From Devosia sp. (lineage in GTDB: Bacteria > Pseudomonadota > Alphaproteobacteria > Rhizobiales > Devosiaceae), in assembly GCF_028290625.1 (NCBI RefSeq), contig NZ_JAQGJM010000014.1, positions 1 to 64,000 on the forward strand: DNA of 64,000 nucleotides. Reading direction: 5' to 3'. The translations under genes were made by a program, and so were the position numbers. The notes beneath the pieces are model-generated. The model searched no databases, was not told where the DNA came from, and saw only the letters and a program-made list of their open reading frames with translations. This document shows positions 7,486 to 17,415 of this stretch, piece by piece (the stretch's first letter is position 1; every line of letters starts with the position of its first letter).

Positions 7486-10400
7486 AGGGCTTCAACCTTT
7501 CCGATTGGGCCCTCGAGCACCGCGCCATCGTCTGGTATTTCATGATCGTGGCGGTCGTGGCCGGCTTCTTCTCCTACCTCAACCTGGGCCGCGAGGAAGA
7601 CCCCGCCTTCACCATCCGCACCATGGTGGTCTCCGCGCAATGGCCGGGGGCCGATGCCGAACAGGTCGCGCTGCAGGTGACCGAACGGATCGAACGCCAG
7701 CTCCAGGACCTGCCCAGCCTCGACTATAGCCGCTCCATCAGCACGTCCGGGCAGACCACGGTCTACGTCAACCTGCGCAGCTCGACGCCGGCCGCCACCG
7801 TGCCGTCGATCTGGCTGCAGGTGCGCGCGATGATCAACGATATCCGCACCTCGTTCCCCCAGGGCGTGACCGGCCCGTTCTTCAACGACCGCTTCGGCGA
7901 CGTCTATGGCAATATCTATGCCTTCACCGGCGACGGCCTCAGCCAGCGCCAGTTGCGCGACTATGTCGAGGATGCGCGCTCGCGCATCCTTTCGGTCCCC
8001 AATGCCGGCCGCGTCGATGTGATCGGCGCGCAGAACGACGTCATCCACCTCGAATTTTCCACGCGCAAGCTGGCGGCGCTCGGCATCAGCGCCCAGGCGG
8101 TGATCGCGACCTTGCAGGACCAGAACGCCGTGTCGCCATCCGGCGTCATCGATGCCGGGCCTGAGCGGATCAATATCCGCGTCGGCGGCCAGTTCACCTC
8201 CGAAGAAAGCCTGCGCCAATTAAACCTGCGGGTTGGCGGGCGGTTCTTCCGGCTGGCGGACGTTGCCGATATTTCCCGGGGCTATGTCGATCCGCCTACG
8301 GCGCTGTTTCGCTATAACGGCGTGAACGCCATCGGGCTGGCGATCGGCATGCGTGCCGGCGGGAACCTCTTGACCTTTGGCGCAGCGGTTGACGAAAAGG
8401 TCGCCGAAATCACCAGCGACCTGCCCATCGGCGTCGACGTCCACCTGGTGTCGGACCAGCCCAAAGTGGTGGAGGAGGCCGTCAACGGCTTTACCACCGC
8501 CCTGTTCGAAGCCATCGGCATCGTGCTGCTCGTTTGCTTCCTGAGCCTGGGCTTCCGGGCGGGCCTGGTGGTGGCGTTCTCCATCCCGATCGTCTTGACC
8601 ATCGTGTTCCTCGCCATGTCGTATCTCGGCATTTCGCTGCAACGCGTCTCGCTGGGCGCGCTGATCATCGCGCTGGGCCTCTTGGTCGACGACGCCATGA
8701 TCGCGGTCGAGATGATGGTGTCGCGCCTCGAAGCCGGTGACACGCTGCGCAAGGCGGCCACCGCGGTTTATACCTCGACCGCCTTCCCGATGCTCACCGG
8801 TACGCTGGTGACCGTCGCCGGGTTCATCCCGATCGGGCTCAATACCAGCTCGGCCGGCGAATTCACCTTCACGCTATTCGTGGTGCTGGCCATTGCTCTT
8901 TGCGTATCGTGGGTCGTGGCGGTGATTTTCACGCCGCTGATCGGCGTGTCGATCCTGCCCGAGACGCTCAAACACAAGCAGGAGGGCGGCGGCCGCCTGA
9001 TGGGCGCGTTCGCCAGGTTCCTCGAAACCTGCATGCGGTTTCGCTGGGTGACCATCGGCCTGACCGTGCTGATCTTCGCAGCCTCCGTCTATGGCGTCAC
9101 CTTCGTGCAAAGCCAGTTCTTCCCAGCCTCCGACCGCCCCGAACTGATCGTCGATTGGAGCCTGCCGCAGAACAGCTCGATCGGCGATACCAATGCGCAG
9201 ATGGCCAAGTTCGAAGCCGAGGCCCTGGCCGGCAATGCCGATATCGAGCATTGGACCAGCTATGTCGGCCAAGGCGCGCCGCGCTTCGTGCTGGCCTTCG
9301 ACTCCCCCACGGCGATGCCCTCGACGGGCCAGACCATCATCGTCACCAAGGGCATCGACGTGCGCGATGGCGTCGCCGCCCAGCTTAGCGACTATCTGCG
9401 CAAGACTTTCCCCGGCACCGACGCAGTGATCAAGACGCTGTCGCTGGGACCGCCGGTGGGACGGCCGATCCAGTACCGCATCAGCGGCCCCGACATCCAG
9501 GTGCTGCGCGACCAGGCCTATGCGCTGGCCGCGGCGATCCAGACCAATCCCGATCTCGGCCAGGTCGGCTTCGACTGGATGGAGCCCTCGCGCACGGTCC
9601 AGGTCAATGTGCTGGAAGACAAGGCGCGCCAGCTCGGCATCACCACGGCCGACATCACCTCGGCGCTCAACGGCATCACCAGCGGCACGACCATCACGCA
9701 GGTGCAGGACAGCATTTATCTGGTCAACATCGTCGGGCGGGCCGAAAGCTCCGAGCGCGGATCGATCGAAACCCTGCAGAACCTGCAGCTTTCGACCGGT
9801 GACGGCCGCGCCGTGCCGCTGGCTGCGGTCGCGACCTTCCAGTACCGGCTCGAACAGCCGGTCATCATCCGGCGCGACCGAGTTCCGACACTCACAGTCA
9901 GTGCCGGCGTGAATGGCGATGTGCAGCCGGCGACCGTGGCCACGGCGCTTGGGCCAGTGGTCGCCGAGCTTGAGGCCAAGCTGCCGCTCGGCTACTCGAT
10001 CGCCGAGGGGGGCACGGCGGAAAGCAGCGCGGAATCGATCGCGCCCATTCTGGCGGTTGCCCCACTCATGCTGTTCGCCATGGCGACTATCTTGATGCTG
10101 CAATTGCAGAGCTTTTCACGTCTGTTCCTGGTCGTGGCCGTGGCGCCGCTGGCGCTGATCGGTGTGGTCGCGGCGCTCTTGCCCACCGGCAAGCCGCTCG
10201 GCTTCGTGGCAATCCTGGGTGTTCTGGCGCTGATCGGCATCCTGATCCGCAATTCGGTGATCCTGATCGTGCAGATCGAGCACTTGCGCAGCGAAGGCCG
10301 GCCGCCCTGGGACGCTGTCGTGGAGGCCACGCAGCACCGCGTGCGGCCGATCCTGCTGACCGCCCTGGCCGCCAGCCTGGGCCTGATCCCGATTGCCGGC

Positions 10401-10550
10401 GAAATCTTCTGGGGACCGATGGCCTTCGCCATGATCGGCGGCATCGTGGTCGGCACCGTGCTGACGTTGATTTTCCTGCCGGCGCTCTATGTCACCTGGT
10501 TCCGGGTCAAGCCTGCGGCGAACGCGGAGCCGGTGCCCGAGCTGCAATAG
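7482..10550 (+). CDS. RND-family efflux pump, inner-membrane transporter
   Basis: The protein has 1022 residues, full length for the family, with 12 membrane spans in two halves. The start reads LEHRAIVWYFMIVAVVAGFFSYLNLGREEDPAFTIR. The fourth span has LGLLVDDAMIAVE (about residues 399-411) with the paired aspartates of proton-driven multidrug (HAE-type) pumps. Metal pumps of the CzcA type usually have a VDG motif there instead. The last spans contain GILIRNSVILIVQIEHLR. Drug or organic substrates are therefore favoured, although the local regulator looks metal-sensing. No outer-membrane factor gene lies nearby. It ends 4 bp from the convergent FGGY kinase gene. Confidence 0.95.
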   Translation: MKGFNLSDWALEHRAIVWYFMIVAVVAGFFSYLNLGREEDPAFTIRTMVVSAQWPGADAEQVALQVTERIERQLQDLPSLDYSRSISTSGQTTVYVNLRSSTPAATVPSIWLQVRAMINDIRTSFPQGVTGPFFNDRFGDVYGNIYAFTGDGLSQRQLRDYVEDARSRILSVPNAGRVDVIGAQNDVIHLEFSTRKLAALGISAQAVIATLQDQNAVSPSGVIDAGPERINIRVGGQFTSEESLRQLNLRVGGRFFRLADVADISRGYVDPPTALFRYNGVNAIGLAIGMRAGGNLLTFGAAVDEKVAEITSDLPIGVDVHLVSDQPKVVEEAVNGFTTALFEAIGIVLLVCFLSLGFRAGLVVAFSIPIVLTIVFLAMSYLGISLQRVSLGALIIALGLLVDDAMIAVEMMVSRLEAGDTLRKAATAVYTSTAFPMLTGTLVTVAGFIPIGLNTSSAGEFTFTLFVVLAIALCVSWVVAVIFTPLIGVSILPETLKHKQEGGGRLMGAFARFLETCMRFRWVTIGLTVLIFAASVYGVTFVQSQFFPASDRPELIVDWSLPQNSSIGDTNAQMAKFEAEALAGNADIEHWTSYVGQGAPRFVLAFDSPTAMPSTGQTIIVTKGIDVRDGVAAQLSDYLRKTFPGTDAVIKTLSLGPPVGRPIQYRISGPDIQVLRDQAYALAAAIQTNPDLGQVGFDWMEPSRTVQVNVLEDKARQLGITTADITSALNGITSGTTITQVQDSIYLVNIVGRAESSERGSIETLQNLQLSTGDGRAVPLAAVATFQYRLEQPVIIRRDRVPTLTVSAGVNGDVQPATVATALGPVVAELEAKLPLGYSIAEGGTAESSAESIAPILAVAPLMLFAMATILMLQLQSFSRLFLVVAVAPLALIGVVAALLPTGKPLGFVAILGVLALIGILIRNSVILIVQIEHLRSEGRPPWDAVVEATQHRVRPILLTALAASLGLIPIAGEIFWGPMAFAMIGGIVVGTVLTLIFLPALYVTWFRVKPAANAEPVPELQ

Positions 10551-10554
10551 AAGT

Positions 10555-12162
10555 TCAGCGCATGTCGCGCACGCCTCGCGCGGCATACTGGAGCACCCGG
10601 TAGGCAGCGCTGCGGCTATCATGCCAGGCGCGAGCGGCCTCCGACGGTTGATAGGTTTGGCTGAGGGCACTCATGGCCGACATGGCCGCGTTGGCATCGG
10701 CGAAATTGCCGAAGGCCAGTGCGCCGAGGATCGCCGCCCCCACCAGAACCGGCTCTTCCGCATCCGTGGCGGCCACGGTGAGGCCGGTCGTGTCGGCCAG
10801 AATTTGACGCACCAGCGGGCTTTGCGCGGCGCCGCCACTGACCACGATAGTGGCGATAGATATGCCCTCCGTGGTCTGGGCGGTAAGGATTTGGCGGAGG
10901 CCATAGCCGAGGCCGGCCAGTCCAGCCAGATAGAGGCCGACCAGCGTATCGACGCCGCCATCCATGCCCAGGCCGGCGATCAGCGCCCTGGCATCGGGAT
11001 CGGCGAAGGGCGAGCGGTTGCCCAGAAATTCGGGCACGACGTGAATGGTGCCGACCAGTTGCGGCAATTGCGCCGCGCCGCCGCGCCGCTCGGCCTCGCG
11101 CGCCAGCCAGCCGACCAATGACAGCCCCTCAGACCTGGCCAATTCCCGCGTGGCGGCAGCGGCCGGGTGATACTGCACCAACTGCTCGATGGCCGCCCCG
11201 GCGGCGGATTGGCCGCCTTCGTTCAACCAGAGGCCAGGGATCATCGCCGAATAATACGGTCCCCACACGCCCGGCACGAAAGCCGGGGCCCAGGTCGTCG
11301 ACATCGAACAGGCCGAAGTGCCAAAGACATAGGCCATGCGGGACTCGACGCTCCCCTGCCCGCCGCGAGCCCCGACCGTGCCGAGACCACCCGCATGGGC
11401 ATCGATCAACCCGGCGCCAACCGCAATGCCGGCCGGCAGGCCAAAATCGCCGGCGGCGCTGGCATTCAGCCCTGACCCCAAGGACGTGCCGCCTGGCACG
11501 ACCTCCGTGCCGATCCGCGCAAAACCCTGCGCCGCCAGATCGCCCAACCCGATGCTCTCGAAGTAGCTCGGGTCCCAGCGGCTTTCATGAGCGAGGTAGG
11601 TCCATTTGCAGGTCAGAGTGCAGATTGAGCGCGCCAAACTGCCGGTGGCGCGCCAGGTCAGGTAATCGGCGAGATCGAAGAACTGCCACGCGCCCACATA
11701 GGTCTGCGGCTTGTTCTCCTTGAGCCAAAGCAGTTTCGGCGTTTCCATTTCTGGGGAGATGACCCCGCCCACATAGGCCAGAACCTTGTGGCCCGTCGCA
11801 TTGATGCGGGCCGCCTGCCGGGTCGCGCGATGATCCATCCAGACGATAATGTTGCGTTCGGCCGCGTCACCCACCGGCAGCGGCGCGCCTTGCGCATCGA
11901 CCACCACCAGCGAACAGGTCGCATCGAACCCGATGCCCTTGATCGCGCCGGGATCGACCGCGCTTTGAGCAACCGCCGCCCGCACGCTAGCGGCGACTGC
12001 CTGCCAGATGTCCTCGCTCGATTGCTCGGCAATGTCTCCCGGCGCCTGATGCAGCAGGATATCGTGCTTCCCCGAACCGAGCATGCTGCCGGCGGCATCG
12101 AATACGCCCGCGCGGGCGCTCCCAGTGCCGACATCCACGCCGATGAAATAGGGTCCGCTCAT
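10555..12162 (-). CDS. FGGY-family pentulose kinase, probable D-ribulokinase
   Basis: The protein has 535 residues and two FGGY/actin-like domains. The N-terminal phosphate loop is VDVGTGSARAGVFD (residues 9-22). T82-C-S-L-V86 matches the TCSLV signature reported for D-ribulose kinases of this family. The C-terminal domain has GLYLAGLAGLGYGLRQI and VVSGGAAQSPLVRQI. It would phosphorylate D-ribulose to D-ribulose 5-phosphate in the cytoplasm. It is the last gene of the operon, directly abutting the SDR gene. Paired with a ribitol 2-dehydrogenase-like enzyme, this gives the route ribitol, D-ribulose, D-ribulose 5-phosphate. Other pentuloses remain possible. Confidence 0.85.
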   Translation of the reverse strand: MSGPYFIGVDVGTGSARAGVFDAAGSMLGSGKHDILLHQAPGDIAEQSSEDIWQAVAASVRAAVAQSAVDPGAIKGIGFDATCSLVVVDAQGAPLPVGDAAERNIIVWMDHRATRQAARINATGHKVLAYVGGVISPEMETPKLLWLKENKPQTYVGAWQFFDLADYLTWRATGSLARSICTLTCKWTYLAHESRWDPSYFESIGLGDLAAQGFARIGTEVVPGGTSLGSGLNASAAGDFGLPAGIAVGAGLIDAHAGGLGTVGARGGQGSVESRMAYVFGTSACSMSTTWAPAFVPGVWGPYYSAMIPGLWLNEGGQSAAGAAIEQLVQYHPAAAATRELARSEGLSLVGWLAREAERRGGAAQLPQLVGTIHVVPEFLGNRSPFADPDARALIAGLGMDGGVDTLVGLYLAGLAGLGYGLRQILTAQTTEGISIATIVVSGGAAQSPLVRQILADTTGLTVAATDAEEPVLVGAAILGALAFGNFADANAAMSAMSALSQTYQPSEAARAWHDSRSAAYRVLQYAARGVRDMR

Positions 12163-12891
12163 CTAAAGATCATTGCTCTGTGGCAGGATCACCAAGTCCC
12201 GAATAGTCACGTTGCGCGGTCGCGTCAGCATGAACTTGACCGCGGCGGCGACCTCGGTCGGCTCCATCAGGTCCCCCGCGGCCAGCGCCGCGTCGAGCTT
12301 ATCCTTCGGCCAGTCGCTGATCAACGCCGTCACCACCGGGCCGGGCGCTACGGCCCCCACCCGTATCCCGTGCGGCGCCATCTGCCGCCGCACCGTGTGC
12401 ACGAAGGCCTGGATGGCGTGCTTGGAGGCCGTGTAGATGGGCTCCCACACCACCGGCACCAGCCCGGCAATCGAACTGGTCATGATGATATCGCCGGTCT
12501 TGCGCGCGATCATGTGCGGCAAGACTGCATGCACCGAACGGAAGGCCGCGTTAATGTTGAGGTTGAGCATTCGGTCCCACTGGTCCGGATCGCCCTCGGC
12601 AATTGGCCCGCCCACGTAGGAGCCGGCATTGGCGTGAAAAATGTCGAGCTGGCCCGCCCAGTCCAGAATTTTTGGCAACATGGTGGCGACGCTGGCCGCA
12701 TTGGTCAGGTCGATCACCACCGGCAAGGCGCGCTCTCCCAGCCCCGCGCAGATATCGCGCAGCTTGGCCTCGTCGCGGTCCACCAGCGCCACGCGAGCGC
12801 CAGCGTCCAGCAGGGTCTTGGCACATTCGAGGCCGATGCCCGACGCCGCCCCGGTAATGGCGGCAACGCGATCTGACAAATCCTGGTCCAT
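12163..12891 (-). CDS. Short-chain dehydrogenase, probable ribitol 2-dehydrogenase
   Basis: The protein has 242 residues, classical SDR. The cofactor motif TGAASGIG is at residues 13-20, followed by HANAG at 86-90, and the catalytic set is S140, Y153 and K157 (YTASK). The D40 after LVDRD indicates NAD rather than NADP. The overall pattern, including [23 protein letters not shown], resembles ribitol 2-dehydrogenases of Rhodobacter and Klebsiella, an assignment from memory of the family. It sits between the sugar importer and the FGGY kinase. A related polyol such as xylitol or arabitol could be the real substrate. Confidence 0.82.
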   Translation of the reverse strand: MDQDLSDRVAAITGAASGIGLECAKTLLDAGARVALVDRDEAKLRDICAGLGERALPVVIDLTNAASVATMLPKILDWAGQLDIFHANAGSYVGGPIAEGDPDQWDRMLNLNINAAFRSVHAVLPHMIARKTGDIIMTSSIAGLVPVVWEPIYTASKHAIQAFVHTVRRQMAPHGIRVGAVAPGPVVTALISDWPKDKLDAALAAGDLMEPTEVAAAVKFMLTRPRNVTIRDLVILPQSNDL

Positions 12892-12968
12892 GGTGGGTCT
12901 TTCAATAGGGTCGATAGATGCCGCGAACGGCGCGAGCCGGCAGGCGCCCGGGCGTCTGCCGAGATGGA

Positions 12969-14219
12969 TCAGGCGCGGCCGTGCATGACGCGCGAGCGCC
13001 GCGCCAAGGAGTCGACGATGACCGCCACGGCAAGCACGCCGCCGGTGATCATGTAGCGGAGCGACGAACTGAGATCGAGCAAGGTCAGGCCATTAGCGAT
13101 GGACTGGATGACGATGATGCCGAGCAGGGCCGAATAGGCGCTGCCCCGGCCGCCGAACAGGCTCGTGCCGCCAATCACCGCTGCCGCGATGGCGTTGAGA
13201 TTGACGTCGCCGGTGCCCGCCTGCTGGCTGGCCGAAGCCAGCCGCGCCGCCGCCAGCATGCCGCCCAAGGCGGCGAACATGGCGCAGAACACGAAGGCGC
13301 TGGTATAGATCGCCTTGACGTTGATGCCTGCGCGGCGGGCCGCCTCGCGATTGCCGCCGACAGCGGTCATGGAGCGGCCCCATTGGGTGCGGGTCAGCGC
13401 ATAGTTCATGCCGACAACGAGCAGCACGAACAGCGCGAACATCCACGGCACGCCCCGCGAGGTGTTGAGATAGGCCACCGCCAGTTCAAGGCCGAGCGTC
13501 ACCACCACCGCAAAAAAGAGGACGCCGCCGAGAGACTTGGAGGACAGTCCGGCCTCCCGGCGACGAGCGGCCGTGCGATATCCGGTGACGAGCATCGCAA
13601 TGCCGGGGAGAGCGGCAAGGCCGTATGCGACGGGCTGCGGCATGGTCAGCAACTGGCCGAAGTCGACCAGGGGCGAGCCATAAGGCAGGTTGATCGAGCC
13701 GGTGCCGCCCAGAATGTAGAGCTGCATGCCCAGCACGGCGAGCAACCCCGCCAGGGTTGCCACGAAACTGGGCATGCCGAAGCGGTTGTAAAGCTGGGCA
13801 TAGATATAGCCGATCAGCCCACCCACGGCGAGCGCGCCCAGGATGGCCAAGGGCACCGGCCAGCCGTGATTGACCCAGAGCACGCCCAGCAGCGCCGAGG
13901 CAAAGCCGCTGACCGAGCCGATCGACAGGTCGATCTCGCCCACCATCAGCATCAGCACTACGCCAAGCGCGATCACGCCAACCGTCGATGAATCGAACAG
14001 CAGGTTGACGAGGTTCGTGCTGGACAGGAAAATCGGGTTGAGCGTCGCGAACACCGTCCAGATCACCACGAGGCCTACGACCACCGGCAGCGCGCCGAGA
14101 TCGCCGGACCGCACGCGATCGAGGAAGGCGCTGATGGCGCCACCGATGCCGGCTTCATGCTTCACCCGAACATCGGCGCGGTCGAGCAATTGCTGCTGTT
14201 TGTCGGCATTGTTGCTCAT
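12969..14219 (-). CDS. Sugar ABC transporter permease
   Basis: The protein has 416 residues, in the XylH/RbsC-type branched permease family (BPD_transp_2). About 11-12 hydrophobic spans are visible. Family signature parts are [24 protein letters not shown] near residue 95 and [27 protein letters not shown] near 345. The length above 400 is closer to XylH than RbsC. The ATPase gene upstream overlaps it by 4 bp. With the binding protein and single-domain ATPase it forms a complete importer for a monosaccharide or polyol. Confidence 0.92.
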   Translation of the reverse strand: MSNNADKQQQLLDRADVRVKHEAGIGGAISAFLDRVRSGDLGALPVVVGLVVIWTVFATLNPIFLSSTNLVNLLFDSSTVGVIALGVVLMLMVGEIDLSIGSVSGFASALLGVLWVNHGWPVPLAILGALAVGGLIGYIYAQLYNRFGMPSFVATLAGLLAVLGMQLYILGGTGSINLPYGSPLVDFGQLLTMPQPVAYGLAALPGIAMLVTGYRTAARRREAGLSSKSLGGVLFFAVVVTLGLELAVAYLNTSRGVPWMFALFVLLVVGMNYALTRTQWGRSMTAVGGNREAARRAGINVKAIYTSAFVFCAMFAALGGMLAAARLASASQQAGTGDVNLNAIAAAVIGGTSLFGGRGSAYSALLGIIVIQSIANGLTLLDLSSSLRYMITGGVLAVAVIVDSLARRSRVMHGRA

Positions 14220-15034
14220 GGCTGCGTGTCTCCACTGAGATTGGCTTCGGCCCTGCGGCCGGCGCGGCGCGATACCGAATTGTCGGAGGCGCCGGTAATG
14301 GCGCCCACCAGCTCGGCATTGGACGCATCGGGGTAGAAGACCCCATTGTTCTTGCCCAGCCGCAACACCACGATACGGTCGGCGACGGCGCGCACGTCCT
14401 CCATATTATGGCTGATCATGACCACGCCGAGCCCGCGATCGCGTACCCGTTCGATCAGGTTGAGCACTTCGGCTGTCTGGGCCACGCCGAGCGCGGCGGT
14501 GGGCTCATCGAGCAGGATGATCCTCGGATCGAGCAGCAAGGACCGGGCAATGGCCACGGTCTGGCGTTGCCCGCCGGATAGCGAGGCCACCGCTTCGCGC
14601 ACGCTGGGAATGCGGGCCGACAATTCGTTGAGCAGCTTCCAGGAACGGATTTCCATGCCCACTTCGTCGAGCTGGAGCGGATTGAGCTCCTTGCCGAGGA
14701 AGATATTGGCCACCACGTCGAGGTTTTCGCATAGTGCCAAGTCCTGGAACACGGTGGCGATGCCGATGGCCAGCGAGGCGGACGGATTGGGAAGGCTCAC
14801 CTCCTGGCCGCGGACCTGGATCGTGCCCGAAGTCGGCCGATGCACGCCCGAGAGGATCTTGACCAGCGTCGACTTGCCCGCGCCATTGTCGCCCACCAGG
14901 GCCACCACTTCGCCGGCATGCACATCGAGGTCGATATCGGTCAGTGCGGAAACGGCGCCAAAGTTCTTGCAGATGCCGCGCAGGCTCAGCAGGAGCTCGC
15001 CGGTCGCGGCAGTGTTGCTGGATGGGTCAGTCAT
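14216..15034 (-). CDS. Sugar ABC transporter ATP-binding protein
   Basis: The protein has 272 residues with a single nucleotide-binding domain. Walker A is GDNGAGKST (near residue 50), the Q-loop VFQDLALCE, the signature LSGGQRQ, Walker B IILLDEPTAALG and the switch histidine is in VMISHNME. Most monosaccharide importers of this class use a double-length ATPase (RbsA/XylG, about 500 residues), so this one is of the short FrcA-like form and must act as a homodimer. The C-terminal tail (about 25 residues) is polar and Arg-rich. It overlaps the permease start by 4 bp. Confidence 0.93.
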   Translation of the reverse strand: MTDPSSNTAATGELLLSLRGICKNFGAVSALTDIDLDVHAGEVVALVGDNGAGKSTLVKILSGVHRPTSGTIQVRGQEVSLPNPSASLAIGIATVFQDLALCENLDVVANIFLGKELNPLQLDEVGMEIRSWKLLNELSARIPSVREAVASLSGGQRQTVAIARSLLLDPRIILLDEPTAALGVAQTAEVLNLIERVRDRGLGVVMISHNMEDVRAVADRIVVLRLGKNNGVFYPDASNAELVGAITGASDNSVSRRAGRRAEANLSGDTQP

Positions 15035-15094
15035 CGGGGCGAGCCTTGTGCTGGAGGGGTCGCCTGGCCCCGTGTGGGGGCCAGGCGGAGAAGT

Positions 15095-16162
15095 TTACGG
15101 CGTGATGCCGAGGGCCTTGCAGCCATCGACATAGCGGTCGACGCAAAGGACGTCGGCGCCGACAATGCCCTTGTCGATGATCTCGGCCTTGAGGTTTTCG
15201 GCGGTCACCACGGCCGGCACGAAGAGCTGGCTGGGCGTGTCGTAAAGCGTCGTCTCGGCCTTGGGCGTCTCGCCCTTCAGCAGGGTCACGGCGACATTGG
15301 CGGCGGCGGCGGCCACGATCTCGCTGGGCTTGGAGATAGTGTTGTACTGGTCGCCGGCGATGATGAGCTGGAGAGCCGCAATCGTCGCGTCATTGCCTGA
15401 AACCGGCGGCACCGGGTTCACACCGGCCGCCTTGAAGGCCGCGATGGCGCCACCGCCGGTGCCATCATTGGCCGCCACCACGCCCACGATCTGTGTGCCG
15501 AAGCGCGCGATCTGGCCGCTGGCCCATTCCTGCGCCTTGGGCGGAGCCCAGTCCGGCGTGTCGAACTCGGCCAGCGTCTTGTAGCCGGCCGTGGCGATGC
15601 CTTCGTGGATACCGTCCTTGATCAGGCCGGCGGCCGCGTCGGTGGGCGAACCGTTGATCTGCAGGATGCCGACGCCATCGGTGGCAACGCCCTCGGCGGT
15701 CAGGTGCCCGACCAGCGATTCCGCGATGGCCTTGCCGATGCCCTGGTTGTCGAACGACACGTAGAAGTCGGCCTTGGCGCCGGGAATGGGGCGGTCATAG
15801 GCGATGACCTTGACGCCCTGGCTCTGCGCCGCCTGCACCATCCCCGCCGCAGCGGAAGAGTCCACCGGATCGAGCACGATGACCTTGGCGCCCTGCGTGA
15901 TGACCGAGTTGAACTGCTGGCTCTGCTTGGTCGCATCGGCATCGGCGTTCAGGTAGAGCACCTTGCAGGTCTCGCAGAGCTTCTTCATCTCGGCTTCGAA
16001 GCCGGGGAAGTCGTGCTCTTCATAGCGGGTCGATGCCTGGTCGGGCATCAGGAAGGCGACGGTGGAATTGGCGATATCGGCCTGCGCGATGGCGGCGGTG
16101 CCGCTGAGCAACACCATGCCCAGAGCCGCCATGCCGATGCGGGCGCTCAAAAATTTAGTCAT
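15095..16162 (-). CDS. Periplasmic sugar-binding protein of the ABC importer
   Basis: The protein has 355 residues from the ATG at 16162, which has GGGAGAAG 5 nt upstream. A start 5 codons earlier is less likely. A Sec signal peptide ends near AIA/QAD. The mature part is a periplasmic-binding-protein-like type I domain (Peripla_BP_4) with VIVLDPVDSSAAAG, VIAYDRPI and GVVAANDGTGGGAIAAFKAAG. The family binds ribose, xylose, galactose or polyols, and operon context favours a pentitol. It is the first gene of the importer/catabolic operon, with AraC encoded just upstream in the same direction. Confidence 0.92.
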   Translation of the reverse strand: MTKFLSARIGMAALGMVLLSGTAAIAQADIANSTVAFLMPDQASTRYEEHDFPGFEAEMKKLCETCKVLYLNADADATKQSQQFNSVITQGAKVIVLDPVDSSAAAGMVQAAQSQGVKVIAYDRPIPGAKADFYVSFDNQGIGKAIAESLVGHLTAEGVATDGVGILQINGSPTDAAAGLIKDGIHEGIATAGYKTLAEFDTPDWAPPKAQEWASGQIARFGTQIVGVVAANDGTGGGAIAAFKAAGVNPVPPVSGNDATIAALQLIIAGDQYNTISKPSEIVAAAAANVAVTLLKGETPKAETTLYDTPSQLFVPAVVTAENLKAEIIDKGIVGADVLCVDRYVDGCKALGITP

Positions 16163-16367
16163 GCGATCTTCTCCCATTGATGTGGATTGCAGCCTTGGGC
16201 TGCGCTACAGATTTGCGAGAGGGTTCGGACAGCGGCGTTGACGCGCCAGTGCTGTTTGGCTCCTCCCGGATGTCGAAGTCTGGACGTGATCATTCGATCG
16301 CGGGCCGCCACCAGCGCGCCCGCGTTCGTCTTTCGGCGATGTCCTTTTCCTCCCTACTCCTTTGCTG

Positions 16368-17252
16368 TTAGGCGGCTTCGGCCGCTCTTGTGTTCTCGAT
16401 CAAAAGCGTCCTGAAGCGGCTTGGCGGCATGCCTTTCTGCGTCAGGAACTGGCGATTGAAATTGGACAGGTTGTTGAAGCCCACCGCGTAGCAGATCTCG
16501 ATGATCGGCATGGCGTCGTCGCTCATCAGCAACTGGCAGGCCAGATTGATGCGCAGCCGGTTCACATATTGCACCAGCGCCATGCCGGTATGCTTGCGGA
16601 AGCTGCGCGAGAAAGCGCTCGGGCTCTGCCCGGCGATGGCCGCGAGGTCGCCCTCGTTGAACGGCTCGGTCAGGTGGCAACCGATATGGGCCAGCACCTT
16701 GTTGATCCCGATCGACATATAGCCCGATGGGTCCGGCAGATAAGTGGAACTGGCGAGCGTCTTCACATCGCCGGCGCGGCACAGGTTGCCCATGATGTGC
16801 ATGAACAGCTCGATCCGGCGCACGCCCTGCGCCTCGATCAGCTCCTCCAACTCCGCCGCGATGCCCTCGGCAGTACGAGGCGAAAACAGCGCGCCGTGGC
16901 GGCTCTGTTCGAGCACCCGCCCGAAGGCGCCCAGCTCCGGCAGCACCTTCATGGCATTGCCGATGAAATCCTCGGAGAACTGCACGATGCGGCAACGCAA
17001 CGGCACCACGACGCCTTCGGGCAATTCGCTGACCCAGTTGTGCGGCAGGTTCGGGCCGGTCAGCACCAGGTTGCCGGGCTCGAACTCGCCGATAAAGTCG
17101 CCGACGAAATAGCGGCCGCGCGTGGCCACGACATGGTGCAGCTCGTATTCGGGATGAAAGTGCCAGCGCACCGTGTGGAACGGATAGCCGTGCGACCACG
17201 CCTTGAAAGACTCGCCGCGGCGAATCTGGACGACCTCTAGGTCTGGCTCCAT
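16368..17252 (-). CDS. AraC-family transcriptional regulator
   Basis: The protein has 294 residues. The N-terminal half is a cupin-like sensing domain with the HFHPEYELHHVVATRGRYFVGDF pattern (residues 31-53). The C-terminal pair of HTH motifs lies around residues 185-285, with SPSAFSRSFRKHTGMALVQYVNRLRINLA and the typical second-helix segment GFNNLSNFNRQFLTQKGMPPSRFR. It is the probable ligand-dependent activator of the downstream sugar operon, whose binding-protein gene starts 205 bp further on. That 205-bp gap would hold the promoter, but no clear -35/-10 or direct-repeat operator was found by eye. Confidence 0.9.
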   Translation of the reverse strand: MEPDLEVVQIRRGESFKAWSHGYPFHTVRWHFHPEYELHHVVATRGRYFVGDFIGEFEPGNLVLTGPNLPHNWVSELPEGVVVPLRCRIVQFSEDFIGNAMKVLPELGAFGRVLEQSRHGALFSPRTAEGIAAELEELIEAQGVRRIELFMHIMGNLCRAGDVKTLASSTYLPDPSGYMSIGINKVLAHIGCHLTEPFNEGDLAAIAGQSPSAFSRSFRKHTGMALVQYVNRLRINLACQLLMSDDAMPIIEICYAVGFNNLSNFNRQFLTQKGMPPSRFRTLLIENTRAAEAA

Positions 17253-17415
17253 GGTCCTGCTCCCCTACCGACGAGGTCGTTCGACCCCGTCTCTGCCTGC
17301 AGGCCGGTAATCCGGTTCTCTGCATTGCCCTGAAAGTAGACCTGTTAAATCCCCCGCGCCACCACAGGACGCCGCCGCAACTGATACTTTTTTGACCCTC
17401 GGCGTGCCTGACCCG

